A DNA stretch of 64,000 nt from positions 15,406,049 through 15,470,048 of the forward strand of contig CM055095.1 in the NCBI GenBank assembly GCA_029204225.1, written 5' to 3'. The position numbers were made by a program, and so were the translations under genes. Below, one piece after another: positions 47,754-58,340 of the stretch. Position 1 is the stretch's first letter. The number at the start of each line of letters is the position of its first letter. The notes beneath the pieces were generated by a model, which did not search any database, was not told where the DNA came from, and was given only the letters and a program-made list of their open reading frames with translations. The stretch is from Diphasiastrum complanatum (lineage: Eukaryota; Streptophyta; Lycopodiopsida; Lycopodiales; Lycopodiaceae).

Positions 47754-50243
47754 TTACAGCTCAAAGTAACATGGATTATCTCCACCTTGCACTAGTGTCA
47801 GCTGTGGACTTGATTGGCCTCCCGTTTCTGCAGCTGGACTGGGTGTTGCATGAGATAATAAGTTCACCAACATCTGTTGACGAAACTCATATATCTCATT
47901 CATTGTAAATGCTCGACATTTATACTGCAAATCGAAAAGAACCGAGTCAATTGACCTATCAAAAACCAAATCGAAAATAACTTAGTTAGGAAATTCACTA
48001 GTCTATTTACCTTTCGCATATCTGGAACCCCGGATTGCATGATGTACCACTCTAAGAAGTCATGTATATTGCGGATGGAGAACCATCCACAGCTATGTCC
48101 ATCATCGTGCTGAGCTGACTTCAATCAGAAAATGTATAATAAATTAGTTGTGCACTCTGAAAAAAGTAAATCATATTACCTATCAGATACTAGATGAGAA
48201 ATACTTACTTCTGCATCAACAATCTCCAGGTGGCTATTTACAGTGGCCCCATCCGGCCTTGGCAAAAATGGCAACATTTTGCTGTACATCACGTCCATTT
48301 CGGCATGGGTAGACTTTAAGGAGTTCATCTTTAAACAGATGAGATTAATGATCCCATCTGAATCTTCCCTAAGGGAGATTATATGCACACTCCAATGCTT
48401 ACTACAAACAAGAGATAATTAGTTAAACTGAAGGAATTACAAAAGTTATTAAAAATATGTGACTTGAATATATTCTATGTAATCACTTACTTTTGGCAAT
48501 ATGGAATAATAAAGACTTTGGTCTCCGAGGTTGTATGGAGAAGATACTTTGCTGCCTTAGTTGGACTATGAAGGATGTGTGCAAAAAAGGACAACACAAC
48601 TTCAATGTCCTTAGTATCATCACATTTACATCTATTTACAAAATAGATCAAACCAGCCTCCACAACTGGATCTGATATATCTACTGTCTTCTCCTTCAAG
48701 GCATCACAAAAGTCTTTATTTATGTGATTTACATAATTAATTGAACATAGACAAAAAGAAAATTGACCTCCTAGCTTATCAATTTCTTTGGCAACATACT
48801 CATCAAAAACTATATACCTCTCAAAATCCAAAAATGAATCTTTCGGATCAACTAGAAATCTTACACAAAGATCCTTATAAAAATCATCTACTAAAGTTAT
48901 ATCTAGATCCGATATTATTTTATCTAAAGTAGAGGTCATATCCTCGTTATTGTGGGATGAAATGGAGGGAATGGAAGAGGAATTACTTGAATAGCTAGGG
49001 GTGGCAGGAGGAGAGAACGACATTGCAGACTGGTGTGATGGTCCAACCAAAGGACGAGATATATGAGGGGGGGGATGGTGATTAGCTGACTACGACCCTT
49101 TGCCTGGCAGGCCTGGTGGGCTTGGTCTACTTTCTTCTTCTTCGTTGAGGAACAAGACCTCTCTCTGTAGGTGGTGGCCTAGAGGTGAAGCCACTCTTAA
49201 AAACTTGATCGTATGTACTCCTCAGTCTCATGACAAGATGCATGTCCTGAGACATGAGGGTAACTCTCTTTTTAATATTTACCTGTGCAAATGCCTCCTT
49301 TATCATCTTAAACATTGTTGCATATGCTTCCCTACTGATGTTAGAAAAGTCACATGCCCCCTGAAGCAATGTAATGTCTAATATTTTTCCAACCTCATCC
49401 ATAATGCTATCAGTATCTGAAGCCTTAATCTTTTTCATTTTGTTATTATTTAACATTGATTTCATAGATTTAGAAGTCAAGATAGAGCCTAGTGAGTTTC
49501 CAATTCAAATCTCATTGGCCAAATGGTCTTCAACAACCAATGCTGATCTGCATTGCAAACATAATATTCATGAAAATGTCAGTAGAAATTAGGACACTCA
49601 TAGTATTCACAGTAGTATATAATAAGCAAATCAACAGAAAGTTGAAATGAATAAATAACAAAATTAGTGATTATGAATGAATCAAAAAGTCCAAGCAATA
49701 TTCAATACCAAATAAGCTATAACTTACTTGAATGTATAGATTCGTCTTTTTCTATGACCTCCTCTGGATGATAGATCACATATATCCTTATTTACCAGTC
49801 TTTTCCTCTTGTTGCTTCGGACCTTTCTGTTGAGCACATCCATATCTTTAACAAGAGACAAATATGAGATACGCATGGATTGAAATGCAGTTTTTATCTC
49901 ATCATTACTAGTTGTATAATGATGCAAAGAAGATTTCAACCTTTGGATCTCCTTCTTGAGCATCTCATTTTCATCCAAACAAGTTTTCATCTTTGTAGAT
50001 TTTTCTTTGCACTCCTTTGATATTTTCCTTGATTCTTCTTCCAAATAATGTATTCTTTGCATTGAATGTGCATTCCCATAGAGCATCAAATTCTCACAGT
50101 AACCCAAAAGGCCATATTTACCATGACACATATAGATTATTAACTGACTCAACGAATGAAAATCTGGATGTTGCAATGAACATGGATCAATAGGATACAA
50201 TGTTCTTGATGACCATAAATCTACATGCTTTAGCTTTTCCTCC
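47754..50243 (-). pseudogene. D2: coiled coil + H3-like fold + Ulp1/C48-like peptidase
   Basis: Exons on the - strand: 50243-49728, 49547 to about 49127, about 49077-48491, 48401-48209, 48118-48011, 47924-47754; the later joins are in frame. The first exon encodes CHGKYGLLGYCEN, a coiled coil (about 50090-49880) and two basic clusters (SNKRKRL, HRKRR). The second, after a TGA, carries an H3-like end (FSNISREAYATMFKMIKEAF, KRVTLMSQDMHLVMRLRST) and closes ERGLVPQRRRRK-TAG. The peptidase part has FIIPYC, KHWSVHIIS, ICLKMNSLKSTH, and AQHDDGHSCGWF with His at the position six before Cys. Lesions: TGA near 49507, TAG and a frame change near 49100-49130. Exons upstream of 50243 may exist. Confidence 0.65.
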
Positions 50244-51067
50244 CTGTATCAGACCATATCAGAAGTTGACAATTTGGGTTGCTTTGAATTTCTTGTCCTG
50301 AGCGGAGCATATTCTGGTGACAGATTCACATGAAGATAACAAAGCTTTGTCATCAGTACAGTAGTATAGTAACAAACAACACAATGACAATAACAAAGCT
50401 GGAGATGGCAGTAACGACTCTGTTGGAGATAGAGATGGCGCTAAACACTTGTTTTTGACCCTAGAGATAGAGATGGCGTAGGCTTTGTTTCAGAAATGTT
50501 ACTCCTAATTCAAATTTTTGAGTGTTCCCAACTATTGGGAGGGAATATTTCAGCATTTTAAAAAATTATATTTCAACTATGGTTAAGCACTAGTGAAGTT
50601 TGATGTGATTAAACTAAGGTGCATTCATTTACATGGAAAGTAGTGCGGGCAGATGCGTAAAGAAGTTAGAAAATGATATTATAATTACTTTATAGTTATT
50701 TTTCTCTCTCTTACATGGCATTTCTTATAAGGCTCTCTTTGGGCCCATATTTTCTCTAATGGTTGGCAAGTTGCTTAAAATCAATGGCTTAATCTTTTTA
50801 ATTGATATATGTATATATGAAGAACATGTATGTGAATGAATTTGATGACATTTGTGATAGTTAGTGAGAAGTGAATTTTAAAAGGAGTGATTGAAATGTA
50901 CACTTGCATTTTGTATCATTATACTATTAACAAAAATGAATCAATTAGAACTTTTTCCTTGAATAGAACATAAATATTTAGGCTTGTTTGAAGTTCAAAA
51001 TAGAAGTTTTTGTTTAGTTTTATGTATAGATTTTTGTGACTATCTTAAAGGAGTTGTTTTCAATCTC
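50244..51067. other. No gene recognised
   Basis: AT-rich flank of D2. The word gatagagatggcg occurs twice near 50430 and 50468. The D2 promoter or first exon should be here but I could not place it. Confidence 0.3.
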
Positions 51068-51290
51068 ATGGAGAAAGAGTTGTGGGACATCATTGCAAGC
51101 ATAGAGGTGAGGCTGGACACTACTCCAGCTGACATGAGGGCTTATGACTGGAAGGCACAGAGAGCGTTATCTTTGATCAATTTATTAGTGAAAGATTATG
51201 TGATCACCCACATAAGTGACATGATGACAACCAGAGGGGCTTGGGAAGCCTTGAGAACACAATTCCAAATCACCAATCCATCTTGTGCAA
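51068..51290 (+). mobile_element. Copia gag (UBN2-like) fragment
   Basis: The frame starting at 51068 reads MEKELWDIIASIEVRL, then AYDWKAQRALSLINLLVKDY, then VITHISDMMTTRGAWEALRT. This is the retrotransposon gag/UBN2 layout and is the same family as the - strand copy at about 7140-6870. Sequence after 51290 is unrelated. Confidence 0.65.
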
Positions 51291-51550
51291 TCATTAGAGG
51301 AGTTCCAAGGCCCAAAAGGGTTGGATGCCACATAAGAGAGAAAACTGTTCGATTTTAAAACTCGGACCAAGTTTTTGGTCTGCCCGCACAACTCCGATGA
51401 CTTGACCTCACTAGTAATGTGTGTAGTTTATGGTTTTGTGGTTTAAGCTAATATTGTTTTGTTATTATAGGTCTAAGTTTTAAATATACTTGATCGAGTA
51501 ATACTGTTCAATTCTCTTAACATAGTCCATGATTTTGTGTTTCAAACAGG

Positions 51551-51990
51551 TTTTAAAAGAAGATTATGACATTCTATTTTGGATTTTTAGTAAAACAGAT
51601 TATCCAGAGATAATCAAGAATCATATGAGCGGCACACCACTCAATGTTCCTGGAATAGGTAATTTTAAGGTGGAATGGCATTTGGCTGGAGACCGGAAGT
51701 TGTTGAAGTGCATGTTCAACATCTCACATGGAGCAAATTCAAAACATCCATGCCTCTATTGCATGAAAACTACATAAGACATATCGAAGAGCATGAGAGT
51801 TTCAAGGGATATAGAAGATTCGACTTGGAAACCAGTACTACTGATTCTGCTTAAAATGTCCACATTTGTACACTACATGGAGGTTAGAATTATCGAAAAA
51901 TTGATATACCTTCATATTTGGTTTGCCTGGAATACTACCAGAGTCATTAGCCAAAAAAACATTAGAGGAGTTCTCAATATCAAAAAGGCC
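51551..51990 (+). mobile_element. Transposase-like fragment related to gene F
   Basis: After a good acceptor (AAACAG) the frame reads VLKEDYDILFWIFSKTD, then FKVEWHLAGDRKLLKCMFNI, then SHGANSKHPCLYCMKTT, a stop, then WKPVLLILLKMSTFVHYMEV and RIIEKLIYLHIWFAWNT. The same blocks, better spread out, occur in gene F. The GD...HGA..KHPC.YC arrangement resembles zinc-binding segments in some eukaryotic DNA transposases, but I cannot name the superfamily. Confidence 0.5.
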
Positions 51991-52060
51991 TTTTGTAAAG
52001 ATACTTTAAATTTTTTTTCTTTAGTTTTGATTCTTTAATCAAAATGCACAGATTTGAAAT

Positions 52061-52073
52061 CTACGTAATGTAG
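52061..52073. promoter_or_regulatory. Palindrome-related motif upstream of gene C
   Basis: CTACGTAATGTAG differs by one base from the perfect palindrome upstream of gene A and sits at a similar distance (336 bp) before the ATG of C. Confidence 0.4.
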
Positions 52074-52408
52074 TTCAAATTAACTAAAAAATAAAAATGC
52101 AATATAGAAAACTTTGAAATTTGTGTCCGGGCAGCATGGACATATCCCATTGGTTTCTTCTTCCTGCCCGACACGTGCTAATCTGCCCGACGTCAATACC
52201 TCAAGTTAAATTTACTTGACTATGCTGGTTAGTATAATGAAATTTTCTAACTATACTTGTTACAGTTATAGAAATATAGTATGTACAGTTACATAAAATA
52301 TGGTATGCGCAGTAACTGTGACTATGTTGGCATTCACATTAGATTAAATGTGATACGAAAAATTATCATATCAGAGAGATTTTTGGCGCCCAAGCTTTGA
52401 AAATAGCA

Positions 52409-53781
52409 ATGGCAAGGAGACCCAGATCTACAATCGATTCTGTGATTCTTTACAATGAGAAAGATGAAGCTGATAATTGGAAGCCAACAAAATATACGAA
52501 GAACTCATGGGTATTGCTGCATCCATCATCAAAGGGCAATTTTTGACAAAAGAAAAGAGCAAAAATGACTTACAAATCTTATTGGAAAGCAAAAATTTTG
52601 GAGTTTAAGACTACCCTGGGAGGTCAATCGATATCAGAAGTCTTAGTGCAACATGTATATATGCATTCAGAAATCAAAGTACATAATATCAATCCTCATG
52701 ATCATAAAAAATGTAATTGTAAGTATATCAAAACATATACACTCTACAACAATCATAGGTGATTTCCTTTATTGATGCTCTTCAGATTATGATGTAAATG
52801 CCTCAACATTGTTTTTTTCTTTCAGATTTATATCCATCATGCATAAGTGAATGGGAGCCCGCACAATCACTTGCAGGAATATTAGACGTGATTCACTCTG
52901 ATGTTGGAAAGCTGCAATACAGAGGAAGAAGTCCAAAGGAACTTGCAGATTGTGGTATCTATTTTTATGAATCTTTATATACGACACAAACAGATGGAGT
53001 TTTTGGCAAGCTCGAAGCAATTCCTTTGCCTAGTTTTCAAAGTGATGAGTGGCCTACTCCTGACAACATTGTTTCTGAATCCTTGAGATGCAAGCTACTC
53101 ATTGATATTAGAAATGCTATGAAGATAAGCACAGGCTCAAAAATTATTCACCTAAGTTGGTTTATCTCATTGCATATATTTGTTGATTTTTTCTCGAGTG
53201 CTAGTGTTCGTAGGACACCAACTTTATTTGTTTGCAAGGATTTATCAGATGAGACTTTTTCAGATCTCATGGATCAAGGCTGGGATAGTAAAACAAATAA
53301 TGACATAGATTGCAGGATCAAAAAGTCCTCAATGATCTTTCGTTATCATATCGAAAAGCAAATGCTCAGTCTCACATGTAGCTACCAGAGATACAAGAAA
53401 ATTGAAGGTACATGGCTACCACTGGATCAAGACTTTGAACTAAATGGTTACACAAACCGAATGGAGATAAGCATTATCTACAATGAGGAATATTTGACTA
53501 TGGTTGAGGTAGGAGAGCATTGGAAGCTTGATTTTATCAAAACAGAGCTCATGCTATTACAAACCAATCTACCAACATATTTCAGATTTATCATCAACGG
53601 AAGACTCGTAAGTATTTTATGTTTATTTCCATTTCAAAATAGAACAAAATAATAGAAAATGTCATCATTTACAATTGCACATTCACTAATATTTGCCATG
53701 TCACAGATGCGAAAAAGACAGGAGCTGATAACGTGCTACAAAGATCTACCTACAACAATCACCATTGTGGGAGAACAATAG
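52409..53781 (+). pseudogene. Gene C: best-preserved copy of the novel A/B/C family, one nonsense codon
   Basis: Exons 52409-52718, 52826-53607, 53707-53781 give 389 codons in frame, interrupted only by TGA at 52544-52546 (codon 46; B has CGC, Arg, here). A poly(A) signal AATAAA is at 53828-53833. Residues 1-12 are basic (MARRPRSTIDS). About 50-95 (YKSYWKAKILEFKTTLGG, VLVQHVYMHSEIKV) resembles a small chromatin-type beta-barrel, but this is only a guess. The middle holds KLQYRGRSPKELADCGIYFY, LSWFISLHIFVDFFSS, TLFVCKDLSDETFSDLMDQG. The last 80 residues (MEISIIYNEEYLTMVEV, YFRFIINGRL, then MRKRQELITCYKDLPTTITI) alternate strands around one helix and could be a ubiquitin-like fold. I do not recognise the family. 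It converges with D3, 195 bp away. Confidence 0.75.
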
Positions 53782-53976
53782 TTTCAAATAAACTTTAGTA
53801 AAAATCTGTGTATACACTCTTTCATTCAATAAATGAAAGCCCAAGTTGGGCATCTATACATGTATTTTGTGCTCCCAAATTCATAAACTTGAGCAGCATT
53901 TGATATATCAATGTATATTTTTCTATGAAGTCTATACATGTATTTTTGTTCTATGCTATCTATATTTTTTCTGATC

Positions 53977-55602
53977 TTAATTTAGTATAACTACATCATC
54001 CTTTGCACCATCATCAATAATGGGAGGTTGAAGCCTTGCCCTAGCTAGTATACTCAAGAAAATTTCTTGTCTAAATCTGTACACCTGGCTTGATGTGTAC
54101 TCAAGAAGTGTAAACTGCAAAATAGAATATTCATGTATTGGTAATGGCCAAAAACATCACCATAATAGAAAACTAATCATGATTCCAAAATAAAAATAAA
54201 CAGAATCTATTATCTTAGAAATATCAACATCTTGTTGAAGGTTGAACCACTCTAAAAACAACTTGGCATTGTATAATGTGTACCACCCACAGCTGAATGA
54301 ATCATTTTGCTAGGGTGACTGCAAAATAATTCAGCACACAAGAAATCAATTATGAAACAGAATGAATTGGATTGAAAATATTTCATTAGAATACTGATTT
54401 CAAAATGCTATTAAGAAAGACAGAGTTTACCTCCAAACTGACGATCTGCCAGTCCACGGAATGGGGAACGTCTGTTGGAATATATTTACTTAGATATGGA
54501 AGGCATATATCTACATCCTTATGCGTATTTCTCGCCGAATTCATCTTGACACAAAAACCTTTAATAATATTATTTATAGATCTCTTAATAGAGATCAGGT
54601 TTAAACTCCAGTGGTCACTACAAAATAAGATTGAAATTTCTTTAGCTTCAATTCTGAGAACTATTTCCATTGACAATGCCAATGTTAATGCATAAAACAG
54701 CAAGAAGCATTTAATATATCTTACTTCGTATGATAAGATATGAGCATATACTTTGTTGCTGGTGTGAATCCACTTGTCAGACACTGTGACAATGTGTCAT
54801 TATTCTCCTTGAAGGCCTGAAGCAGAAAGTTACTCAGCACCAGCAACTCATTTGATGAATCTCTTGCAATGTCATATTGCAAGAGTGTAAGCCCGGACTC
54901 TATCACAGGATCATTGATAGGAGCCCATCTGACTTTAATACTAAAATCAACTTCATCTAGTCTAAAGCAAAAAGGAGTACCAATAGTATCTATAGCATCG
55001 GATATGTCTTTCTCAAATTTAAGATAATCATCCGAATCTATATATGTATAAAAATTTGGGGGAGGAGGAGGAGGTGGATGTGTAGTATCTACAACAATTG
55101 AAGGGGTATCCAAAACAAGGTAGCTATATTTACAGCATTATCAACAACAACGTTATCTACAATGGATTCCGGGTTAGGCTTCACAGAATCTGAAGGGTTA
55201 GGCTTCACTTTCTTAGGAGCATGCTTGGGGTTTAGGGTTTAGGGTTTAGGATAAAAAATCCTTGGGCATTATGGTAACCCTCTTGAAATGGATGGCAAGC
55301 AAAAAAGAATCCTCAAAAAAAAGGCTAATGTAATCTTCAGTAGCCTCCTGAAGGCACTGAAGAGCACTAGGTGTGAATCTAACCAGCTGTCCGAGATCAT
55401 TTCTTGTTATGTTTCAGACAGCACGGTAGAATGGAGCTCTTGGGATCAACAAAGCTGTTGATCTCTAATACTTGCGTATCTCAGAGAGCCACCTGCTGCG
55501 GTTGCGCGTTCTAGGTCTAGCGGGTGGTGTGATGGCAACCGCAGGGGATGAGGATGAGCCAGGAGAGAAGAAGTCCCTCCTTGTCTGCTTTCTCCTATCC
55601 AT
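53977..55602 (-). pseudogene. D3: histone H3 - Ulp1/C48-like peptidase fusion
   Basis: The - strand ATG at 55602 starts MDRRKQTRRDFFS, echoing the H3 tail MARTKQTARKS. It continues [57 protein letters not shown] (to about 55260): helices 1-2 and loop 2 of H3. After a telomere-like insert and frameshifts the peptidase begins: 55113-54725 (to YMLISYHTK), 54617-54431 (DHWSLNLISI, FCVKMNSARNTH), 54318-54214 (QNDSFSCGWYTLYNAKLF) and 54114-53977 (tail FTLLEYTSSQVYRFRQEIF). Exon lengths 187 and 105 match D1. Lesions: TAG near 55475, TGA near 55435, frameshifts at 55120-55255, TAG at 54312-54310, and the third donor is AT instead of GT (54213-54212). It shares promoter P1 with gene E. Confidence 0.75.
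55231..55250 (-). repeat. Short telomere-like (TTTAGGG) block
   Basis: Two full TTTAGGG units and a partial third occur on the + strand. They sit exactly where the H3 frame of D3 is lost, before the peptidase part, so they may be repair filler at a break. Confidence 0.7.
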
Positions 55603-56271
55603 GGATGTGTACTATGTGATAGCGGACTTGTGCGTGACGGTTAGGATGACCAGGGAGGGATGATAAAGAACTCGCAGAGGACCGATATGTGCGAGCCGAA
55701 TATCAGAGAGAACGACTAGTTTTGAGGAAAGACGCACAAGTGCGATATGGGGTGACATGTAGGCAGATGTATCAGACCTGTGAACATGGAAGGCAGTAGG
55801 AGGAATTTCGATTGTGAAGGACGCGCACAAGTGCGATATGCAGAGCCTAAAAAAAAGTGAAAAAAATTCATCAAAGTTTGTGATTTTATATCGCGGTTCA
55901 CACGTGCAAAAGAACATCCTGTCACACGTGTGAGAGTTGTACGAACAAATGCAAGAGTGACATGTGTCACCTTGTCACATTACACGTGTGAGATTTGTAC
56001 GATCAAATGTGAGAGCGACATGTGTTGTTGAGCAAATGAATGAACATGCAACACATGTCCAGGTGTCATTTCACACGTGTGCAGGTGTCACCTCACACAT
56101 GCCTGTGCCTGTAGTCCAATTGAAAGTTGACACGTGTCCTAAGTTCGTTGACCACACATGCAAAAATTTAGTATAAATGGCACGAAAACTGATTAATTTT
56201 TTATCTTTTCTGTTCTCAAAATTCGCGGCATATTGCTCTTGTGCGCTCGCATTGCCTTCCGTTTGCCTGCA
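55603..56271. promoter_or_regulatory. P1: bidirectional promoter between D3 (-) and E (+)
   Basis: The core (about 55910-56160) is dense in ACACGTGT, CACATG and related E-box/G-box words, including a tandem repeat of about 59 bp (acacgtgtgagatttgtacg type, near 55922 and 55981). TATA-like boxes face outward on both sides: gatataaaatc on the - strand (about 55885-55895) and agtataaatgg on the + strand (about 56169). Flanking these on both sides are copies of a motif CGCGCACAAGTGC(G/A)ATAT (55731-55750, 55822-55840, and beyond the region 56282-56303 and 56371-56392). Confidence 0.65.
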
Positions 56272-57844
56272 ATGGTACCTACTCGCGCACAAGTGCAATA
56301 TTCGGTATCTGCCTGCCGTACATATCTCTCTTGTGTGTCATTTTGATAGTTAGTTTTGGTTCAGTTCTCCCTCGCGCACAAGTGCAATATTCTTACTGAA
56401 AACCTAGACTATTTCCACAGTCTATTCAGGCCATATCTACATGTTTTCAGGACTGCACAACCAAATTTTGACGTATTTTATGACCATTATGTCAGATTCA
56501 GAGATATACTTAGTAAGCATGTTTTCTCCATAGGTCCACTCCAGTACATGCATTATACTGATCTTGTTCATTTCTTCCCAGCTTTTAGACATAGACTGGA
56601 TAGAATGTTCACCAAATTGTTTGATCTTTTCAAAGCAGTTCAATGTGTCCGTATTGCAACAAGAAATGTCGATTGGTTGAATTTTAGAGTGGTTTCGTAC
56701 TTTTTCTGTTAGTTCAGATCCCAGATGATGATGAAGTTTCTATTGCTGACCGTCCTTTTGCACCATCCTCTGTTCAGTCAGCTATTAAGGATATCAGTCA
56801 CTTCCTTATCGACACTCCTGATAAGGAAAGTGACTTTATTGATGTAAATACTAATGTTCTCCGGGATTCTTTCATTGGCCAAAATACATCTGATGATAAA
56901 TCCAAATCTATGGAGGAGTCAAAATGTCTTTTCAATTTGCCTATATATTATATTAATGACAATGTATATTTTACTACTGCTGATTTATGTAAATTTTTTG
57001 ACTATCGTGAGGACGAGGTTCTATCTTTATTATCCGGCACAATTTCCGAATTCTCCGACTTTGTAGATTTTGAAACAGATGACCTTGTTGTTGGTATTGA
57101 TTTTGATGATGAGGAGGGACTTATGACCGGTGAAGAATGCCTGAATAAGACTTTATCAAATATAGCTAAGAACGGGCGAGGCAGACCATCGGATGAAGAA
57201 TTCACGGCATTTTAATCCCAGATGGGCTTCCCTCGTCCATCATTAATGCATTTCACTAATGATTCCACTTCAGTCGGTGGTCATTATATTGATCATCCTG
57301 ATCTATTTGCTGCTGATGATGAAGAATGTGTAAGTGTTTAATCTTCCTTGCATTTGAATGTTTTCAATCACTGAATGTGTTTTTGCTAACATATTTCCTA
57401 TTGCAGGATGCTCTCATAATAGATGATTTTGCTGCAAGACGAGGTGGTTTCAGACAACATGTATCCTCGTTCCAGAGGGACAGTGGACTGGGCCACTATC
57501 TTAGGCATTTCCTGAAGAATGAGATCTGTATTGCTCATTTCAAGTTGAGCCCAGCCGGGGAGAGTCTTATAATGGCAGTTAGAGCTTTATCATTTTACCT
57601 AGGAGGACATAAATTTGTTAAGATGAATAAGATCATTTTTGTCAAAAGATCTTATGTTTTGAACATTTTAGGCTTTACTGATGGGAATGTTCCTTTAAGG
57701 AGCTCCCATTATTCATTGTATTACACTTATATTGAGCTTAGTAAAAATAAGGATAATGCACATCTATTAGATGCATACGCTAGCAGAGAATTTCTTCATG
57801 ACAATACTGCCATAGAATCTGATACAAGATCTGGTGATGAATAG
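56272..57844 (+). pseudogene. Gene E: unknown protein with AT-hook-like motif
   Basis: Likely exons: an open stretch from about 56356 to 56644 (FHSLFRPYLHVFRTAQPNFD, YMHYTDLVHFFPAFRHRLDR), then 56713-57329, then 57407-57844; both joins keep frame. Exon 2 contains FNLPIYYINDNVYFTTADLC, an acidic stretch, and NGRGRPSDEE, an AT-hook-like GRGRP. A TAA at 57213-57215 interrupts it but the frame continues to the donor at 57330. Exon 3 (146 codons) has FAARRGGFRQHVSSFQRDSG, then HFKLSPAGESLIMAVRALSF, and an acidic end. The start is unsettled: ATG 56272 is followed by an early stop, and the next in-frame ATG is 56548. I do not recognise the family. It shares P1 with D3 and converges with F. Confidence 0.55.
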
Positions 57845-58340
57845 TTGACACTTTGTATTTTGGTATAATACAATCAATACATTTACATTAGGTATTTCTC
57901 ATCTCTTGTTCAATGAATTTGCAAAGCAATTCTGAACATGTCATGATTTGATGACAATGATGATTTTCTACTCATCAATCATCTAATTTCCTCTTCTTGT
58001 ATGAACGCATGCTTTTCTAAACTTGTTATATTGTGTGGCCTTTGTTATATGTCAAATCTGAACTCTGCGGTAGAACCACTGAAACAATTTACAAATGTAG
58101 TTTCGTTTTTCATTGGTTCCTCCATGTTGTGTATTTCGATGAAATGCTGCTCGTGCTTGCCAGTGTGACTTCTCCATCCCTTGTGATGACCATACACTCA
58201 AGCTTCCATATGTATTTGCAAAAAATGTTATATGATCTCTTAGTATGTGCTGCATATGTCAAAATCATAATGTTAGTCTTATGTTTGGATCTAAATATAT
58301 ATATGAAAATTTGAAAGCATTTTGAAAATTTTATACTAAC

